Assembly (NCBI RefSeq): GCF_014645555.1
Contig: NZ_BMLY01000003.1
Coordinates: 124,001 to 188,000, forward strand
Source: Silvimonas amylolytica
Lineage (GTDB): Bacteria > Pseudomonadota > Gammaproteobacteria > Burkholderiales > Chitinibacteraceae
Reading direction: 5' to 3'
DNA: 64,000 nucleotides
Shown piece by piece: positions 60,172 to 64,000 of the stretch. The notes beneath the pieces are model-generated. The model was not told where the DNA came from, did not search any database, and saw only the letters and a list, made by a program, of their open reading frames with translations. The translations under genes were made by a program, and so were the position numbers. Position 1 is the stretch's first letter, and each line of letters opens with the position of its first letter.

Positions 60172-61335
60172 TCAGGGGCTGTTTCCGTCTTCGTTCGGAC
60201 TTGCGTTGTGTTCAGGGTCCAGCTCAGTAGGTACTGGCAGCTTGTCATTCAGAGTGGGCCGGCTGCCGCCGTGGCTTTGCCAGTTTTTCAACTGGTAGAT
60301 ATAAGCCAGTACCTCGGCAGCCGCAGTATACAGCGCGGCCGGGATCTCCTGATCCAATTCCGTGTGGTGGTAGAGCGCACGGGCAAAAGGTGGCGTACGC
60401 ACCACAGTTACTTTGTTGTCTTTGGCGATATCAATAATGCGCTCAGCCAGCAGGTACGCGCCCTTGGCGATGACCTGCGGCGCCCGCATGCGTTCGTTGT
60501 ACTGCAGCGCCACAGCATAGTGGGTCGGGTTGGTGACGACCACGTCGGCCTTGGGGATGCGCGACATCATGCGGCGTCGGGCGGCTTCACGTTGCAGTTG
60601 CCGGATACGGCCCTTCACATGCGGATCGCCTTCAGATTCTTTCATCTCCTGCTTGACCTCTTCCTTGGTCATGCGCAGGTTCTTGTAGAAGTCCCATAGC
60701 TGGTAGGGCACATCAATAGCGGCAATAAACCCCATGCCGCCGATCACCAGCAAAAGTGTGTAGCGGGTCATTTCCCACAAGTACACGTAACTGACCCGTT
60801 CGGGCATGATGGCCAGTTGCACCATGTCGCCACGTTCGCGCCAGAGCACCACGCAAGCCACCCCGCCAATCAATCCGGATTTGAGAATGGTTTTGGTCAT
60901 GTCGACCAGCGCGCGGACGGAGAACAGCCGTCCCACGCCAGATGCCGGGTTCAGGCGTCCGAAATTGGGGGCAAGGGTTTCCGTGGTGAACAGCCATCCG
61001 CCCAGCACCATGGGGCTGAGCAAACCAGCTACAGCGCAGGCGGCCGCGATGGGTAGCGCGGCGAATAGTGCGCTGTGAATGGCGTCTGTCAGGGTAGAAA
61101 ACAGCCTGGACGAGTCTTGTATGGTCGCGTGATCGAAGGTCAATGCATTTCTGAAAATCACTTCCAGAACCTGTGCCAGCGCCGGCCCCAGGGACACGAT
61201 CGATAACAGACCGGTCATCATGATGGCAAACGAGCCCAACTCTTGCGAACGCGGCACCTGGCCGCGTCGTCGGGCTTCTTCCAGTCGTTTTGACGTGGCT
61301 GGTTCTGTTTTTTCGAGATCTGAATCTTCTGCCAT
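60172..61335 (-). CDS. flhB: Flagellar export switch protein FlhB
   Basis: Export-gate protein that switches substrate class from rod/hook to filament type, 387 residues. Four membrane helices (about 30-210) are followed by a cytoplasmic domain whose autocleavage motif Asn-Pro-Thr-His is at 269-272, the same position as in E. coli. The N-terminus Met-Ala-Glu-Asp-Ser-Asp-Leu-Glu-Lys-Thr-Glu-Pro-Ala-Thr-Ser-Lys-Arg is typical. A slightly long C-terminal tail (about 20 residues) is rich in Pro/Asn/Glu. It is divergent from fliK, its functional partner as hook-length signal. Confidence 0.97.
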   Translation of the reverse strand: MAEDSDLEKTEPATSKRLEEARRRGQVPRSQELGSFAIMMTGLLSIVSLGPALAQVLEVIFRNALTFDHATIQDSSRLFSTLTDAIHSALFAALPIAAACAVAGLLSPMVLGGWLFTTETLAPNFGRLNPASGVGRLFSVRALVDMTKTILKSGLIGGVACVVLWRERGDMVQLAIMPERVSYVYLWEMTRYTLLLVIGGMGFIAAIDVPYQLWDFYKNLRMTKEEVKQEMKESEGDPHVKGRIRQLQREAARRRMMSRIPKADVVVTNPTHYAVALQYNERMRAPQVIAKGAYLLAERIIDIAKDNKVTVVRTPPFARALYHHTELDQEIPAALYTAAAEVLAYIYQLKNWQSHGGSRPTLNDKLPVPTELDPEHNASPNEDGNSP

Positions 61336-61403
61336 GGCTGTCCACGCTGTAATGCGTGATGAGATGCTCCGGTGAGAGAGTTTAACAGTGCCGCTGACGA
61401 GGC

Positions 61404-61419
61404 TGGCATTGCTTTTGCT
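61404..61419 (+). promoter_or_regulatory. Sigma-54 promoter upstream of fliK
   Basis: TGGCATTGCTTTTGCT carries GG and GC exactly 10 bases apart and matches the -24/-12 consensus TGGCAC-N5-TTGCW in all but one or two positions. The -12 element ends 50 bases before the fliK start codon. Confidence 0.75.
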
Positions 61420-61469
61420 TTTATAGTCTCAGACTGTATTTCAATTGCTTCAGAACCAGAGACTGCATC

Positions 61470-62666
61470 ATGCCAGCCAGCGCCATTAATCCGTTCCAGA
61501 TGTCTGCCAATAGCAAGTCCGGCACATCACAGCAAAACAATAATGGCAGTGGTGTCGACTTTGGTGCGACACTGGCCGACGCACGACAGTCTGCGGGCAA
61601 TACCAGCAACAGCCAGTCCGCTCAAAAGAGCAATCAGAATCAGGATCCGAACCAGCAGGCGAAGGACCAGACACAAAAAAGCAGCAGCCAGGATTCTGAC
61701 AACAGCACCGACAGCGCGACCGCCGCCAGCAAAGCCGCGGCCCGCGCCGCAGCGGCACAAGACAAACAAGCGACCGAGCCTGATAGCGGGACGGCCGCAT
61801 GGTTGGCCATGCTCCAGGGCTTGCTGGGCCAGCAAGCCCAGACCCAAACCACGTTGCCGACCGATACCAGCAGCCAGAGCGACCAGAGCGCCAGTTCTGC
61901 GTTGTCTTCACTCAATGATTGGTTGTCGGCTCACCAGAGTGACACATCAGACGCCACGCAGACCGCTGCAGATACGCAATCCATCCTGCAAGGGCTGCAA
62001 GCCAACGCTGGCAAAAATGGCAAAGACACGGCGGATATTGCCGCTGACGACGGCAATTTCTTGCCGCTTCTGCAAAACGCCATCAGTGACAACCACAGCG
62101 ACGACAACAAGAATGCCGATGCGACTGCGCTCGCCCAGTTGACCGCGACGCAGCAGCATAGCTCGCAAAGCGCTACCCAGACCGACGCCAGCAAACAGGC
62201 TGTGCCGAGCCACCAGATTGATGTACCGGTCACCGACAACAAATGGAGTGAAGCGATCGCCCAGCGTGTCTCGATGATGGTCGGTAAGCAAGAGCAGCAG
62301 CTGGATATGCAGTTGAATCCACCGCATCTGGGCCCGATGGAAGTGCGCTTGTCGATGTCGCAGGACCAGGCCAGTGTCATCTTTACGTCGCAACACGCCA
62401 ATGTGCGTGAAGCGTTGGCTGCCGCAACACCGCGGCTGTCTGCACTCCTGGCGGACCAGGGTATTACTTTGTCCAATGTCCAGGTTGCATCGGACTCGTT
62501 GAATCAGCAAGCCCAGCAACAACAGGCCCAACGCCAGTTTGGCGGTAATCAGGGGCGCAGCAATACCTGGTCTGGCGACGGAGAGAACGGCACCACGGCG
62601 GTGACTCAGGTGTCGACTACCATGCGCATTCCGGTTGCACGATCCGGACTCAATCTCTGGGCGTGA
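61470..62666 (+). CDS. fliK: Flagellar hook-length control protein FliK
   Basis: The secreted molecular ruler that ends hook growth and triggers the FlhB switch, 398 residues. The N-terminal 250 residues are low-complexity, rich in Gln, Ser, Asp, Asn and Ala, as usual for FliK. The conserved C-terminal hook domain (about 255-350) has Leu-Asp-Met-Gln-Leu-Asn-Pro-Pro-His-Leu-Gly-Pro-Met-Glu-Val-Arg-Leu and Val-Arg-Glu-Ala-Leu-Ala-Ala-Ala-Thr-Pro-Arg-Leu-Ser-Ala-Leu-Leu. A sigma-54-type promoter lies upstream, and fliL follows only after 547 bases, so fliK seems to be its own transcription unit. Confidence 0.93.
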   Translation: MPASAINPFQMSANSKSGTSQQNNNGSGVDFGATLADARQSAGNTSNSQSAQKSNQNQDPNQQAKDQTQKSSSQDSDNSTDSATAASKAAARAAAAQDKQATEPDSGTAAWLAMLQGLLGQQAQTQTTLPTDTSSQSDQSASSALSSLNDWLSAHQSDTSDATQTAADTQSILQGLQANAGKNGKDTADIAADDGNFLPLLQNAISDNHSDDNKNADATALAQLTATQQHSSQSATQTDASKQAVPSHQIDVPVTDNKWSEAIAQRVSMMVGKQEQQLDMQLNPPHLGPMEVRLSMSQDQASVIFTSQHANVREALAAATPRLSALLADQGITLSNVQVASDSLNQQAQQQQAQRQFGGNQGRSNTWSGDGENGTTAVTQVSTTMRIPVARSGLNLWA

Positions 62667-63213
62667 TCCAGCGATTATCATGATGAATGACATGGCGTCT
62701 TCACGACGGTGAGGGCGTTATTGCAGTAGACATTGCCATCGGCGCTTTCCTCTGTGGGTGTGAGGGGGCCAAGCCGGTGGCTTTGTCGTATCCGGCATAC
62801 GGTAGAGCTGTCAGGAATGGCAGAAGCGGGGGCGCTGACCAGCCATCATGCTGAAAGCAACACGCATCAACGCGTTTGCCATCATCATCGCGCAATCGCG
62901 TAAGCTTAAGCTTGTATTCCGCTGCGATAATGGGTATAACCCGCGCAGGCTGGGATATTGTCGCTGTTTGCTTGTAAACCAAGGCACGCGTGTACATTGC
63001 CAGCCGCATCCGGCGGCGGATCAAAAGCCCGGCTGCGGATGTCAAATGCATGGATTAACCCTGGATTCTGTAAGAATCCCACGTAATAATGCATAAATGA
63101 GACATGATGCGGCCGTTGCAAAACGCCTGCCATGACTGGATATGCCATGCTGGGCAGACGCTGCCCGGCATGAATGGCCCCGCTGTAAACTGCATCAGAC
63201 ACTGAGGAAGACC
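62667..63213. other. 547-base non-coding gap between fliK and fliL
   Basis: No credible gene is seen in either direction, although short open frames exist. Features are an inverted repeat GGATTCT/AGAATCC at 63063-63079 with a 3-base centre and a long hairpin at 63146-63172. The gap must hold the promoter of the fliL-fliM operon; I found no good sigma-54 or sigma-28 match. Confidence 0.5.
63146..63172. promoter_or_regulatory. Strong hairpin in the fliL leader
   Basis: CATGCTGGGCAG and CTGCCCGGCATG are 12-base arms with one T-G wobble and only a 3-base centre (ACG), ending 41 bases before the fliL ATG. It could be an operator palindrome or a leader RNA hairpin. No T-run follows. Confidence 0.5.
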
Positions 63214-63723
63214 ATGGCTGAAGACGCTGCGCCCAAAAAGAAATCCAAGTTGTTGTTGTTCATTATTCTGGGCGTGGTATTGGTCCTGATCATTGCCGGT
63301 GGCGCGGTGGGTTTCCTGCTGTTGCACAACAGCAGTGACGACAGTGGCGGTGATGCGCAAGAAGCGCCGGCGCACCAGACCAAGAAAAAGAAAAAGAAAG
63401 AAGATCATCCGCCGATCTTTGAAAAGCTGTCCCAGTTCACGGTGAACCTGAACTCGCCGGATCAGGAAACGATGCTGCAGACGGATATCACGGTGGAAGT
63501 GGCCGACGCTGAAACCGAGGAAACGCTCAAAAACATGCTGCCCAAAGTGCAGAACGAAGTGAACAAACTGCTGCGCAGCAAAACACCTGATTACATGCGC
63601 GCACCCAACAGTACGGACAAACTGGGCGGCGAGATTCGTGCAGCCATCAATAAAGTTCTTGGCGTAACGTCCGATGACGAGGGTGTACTGTCGGTGAATT
63701 TCACGACCTTCATTGTGCAGTAA
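63214..63723 (+). CDS. fliL: Flagellar basal body-associated protein FliL
   Basis: Inner-membrane protein around the flagellar stator, 169 residues. A short Lys-rich cytoplasmic start is followed by one membrane helix (about 17-37), an Asp/Ser/Lys-rich linker with a run of lysines (about 58-66), and a periplasmic FliL domain. That domain has Pro-Ile-Phe-Glu-Lys-Leu-Ser-Gln-Phe-Thr-Val-Asn-Leu near 69-81 and ends Val-Asn-Phe-Thr-Thr-Phe-Ile-Val-Gln. The ATG at 63214 follows GAGGAAG. fliM follows after 73 bases, so this is the head of the usual fliLMNOPQR operon. Confidence 0.93.
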   Translation: MAEDAAPKKKSKLLLFIILGVVLVLIIAGGAVGFLLLHNSSDDSGGDAQEAPAHQTKKKKKKEDHPPIFEKLSQFTVNLNSPDQETMLQTDITVEVADAETEETLKNMLPKVQNEVNKLLRSKTPDYMRAPNSTDKLGGEIRAAINKVLGVTSDDEGVLSVNFTTFIVQ

Positions 63724-63796
63724 TCCAGAGGCTTGACCAGACGCAGTAGCGGCGGCATCAACTCCGCCACGGGTAGACGGTAGACAGAAAGAATCA

Positions 63797-64000
63797 ATGG
63801 CAGACGATATCCTTTCCCAGGAAGAGGTCGACGCGCTACTGCGCGGTGTGACCGGCGAGGAGGACTCCGAAGAGGAGGGCCCCGACGCGGGATCGGTGCG
63901 CGCCTACGATATTGGTCGCCAGGAACGTATCGTGCGCGGGCGTATGCCCACGCTGGAAATCATTAACGAGCGTTTTGCCCGTAACCTGCGGATTGCCCTC
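63797..64000 (+). CDS. fliM: Flagellar motor switch protein FliM (5' part, cut by window end)
   Basis: The first 68 codons of FliM, a C-ring protein that binds phosphorylated CheY and reverses rotation. The N-terminal CheY-P-binding segment Asp-Ile-Leu-Ser-Gln-Glu-Glu-Val-Asp-Ala-Leu-Leu (residues 4-15) is exact. An acidic linker and then Ala-Tyr-Asp-Ile-Gly-Arg-Gln-Glu-Arg-Ile-Val-Arg-Gly-Arg-Met-Pro-Thr-Leu-Glu, the start of the middle domain, follow. The frame is open to the window end. Confidence 0.95.
   Translation, partial: MADDILSQEEVDALLRGVTGEEDSEEEGPDAGSVRAYDIGRQERIVRGRMPTLEIINERFARNLRIAL

Noticed and set aside
63100-63125. Possible sigma-54 site (GCGGCCGTTGCA) upstream of fliL
   Set aside because: The -12 TTGCA is present but the essential GG at -24 is missing at the right spacing.

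Overview
The window is a stretch of GC-rich bacterial chromosome in which nearly every gene is housekeeping or metabolic. No rRNA, tRNA, CRISPR array, insertion sequence or prophage is visible. The gene families point to a motile betaproteobacterium, most likely of the order Neisseriales. Pointers are the CydP-CydA-CydB-CydX oxidase operon, the CysI-like reductase paired with a DUF934 protein, a DUF2844/DUF3443 pair, a lone extended IF-1, and flhA, flhB, fliK, fliL and fliM in one block. This placement rests on gene content and was not tested by any search.

Layout. 0.4-6.3 kb: a formate/oxalate-type MFS carrier with a 33-residue partner, an FdhF/YdeP molybdoenzyme, a small winged-helix protein, FdhD and a DUF488 protein, then a converging hemerythrin-like gene. 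6.5-9.8 kb: a lone branched-chain-amino-acid-type binding protein and the exported pair DUF2844-DUF3443. 10-15.2 kb: small enzymes and two paralogous TonB-like proteins, one with a long Pro-Thr tract. 15.2-17.5 kb: a short-chain dehydrogenase and a metal-efflux operon (CsoR/RcnR-type repressor plus CDF exporter). 17.6-21.4 kb: a GbsR-like regulator and the cytochrome bd operon. 21.5-29 kb: a Rob-like regulator, small unknown proteins, a periplasmic binding protein, a CSS-EAL c-di-GMP phosphodiesterase, a flavin reductase, a DsbA-like protein and pyrophosphatase. 29.3-35.8 kb: a Pat-type acyl-CoA synthetase/acetyltransferase, pirin with a divergent LysR gene, and a cytochrome b561-YceI-YceI operon. 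36-45.6 kb: carbonic anhydrase, a Cof-type phosphatase, nemR and nemA, pepN, and the sulfite reductase operon. 45.8-51.6 kb: an MFS drug pump with its MarR regulator, MgtC, the molybdate transport operon modA-mop-modB-modC, and infA. 51.9-58 kb: a MerR-CMD pair, rlmJ, aroA, htpG and a HAD phosphatase. 58-64 kb: the flagellar block, with flhB-flhA on the minus strand and fliK, fliL and fliM on the plus strand, fliM being cut by the window end.

How parts connect. The molybdate importer and FdhD both serve molybdenum enzymes such as the YdeP-like protein. Several regulators sit beside clear candidate sites: a C/G-tract palindrome at the CsoR-type gene, a GACCGGTC palindrome before nemA, a TTGAC/GTCAA repeat before the drug pump, and a 19-bp-spacer MerR-type promoter. 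A sigma-54 promoter precedes fliK and a sigma-32 promoter precedes htpG.

The most unusual observation is that the DUF3443 lipoprotein carries a full set of pepsin-like motifs: two Asp-Thr/Ser-Gly-Ser sites, a Gly-Val-Ile-Gly-Leu segment between them and a C-terminal Asp-Leu-Gly. This suggests an undescribed bacterial aspartic protease or a relative of one. It is encoded directly after a DUF2844 protein of unknown function.
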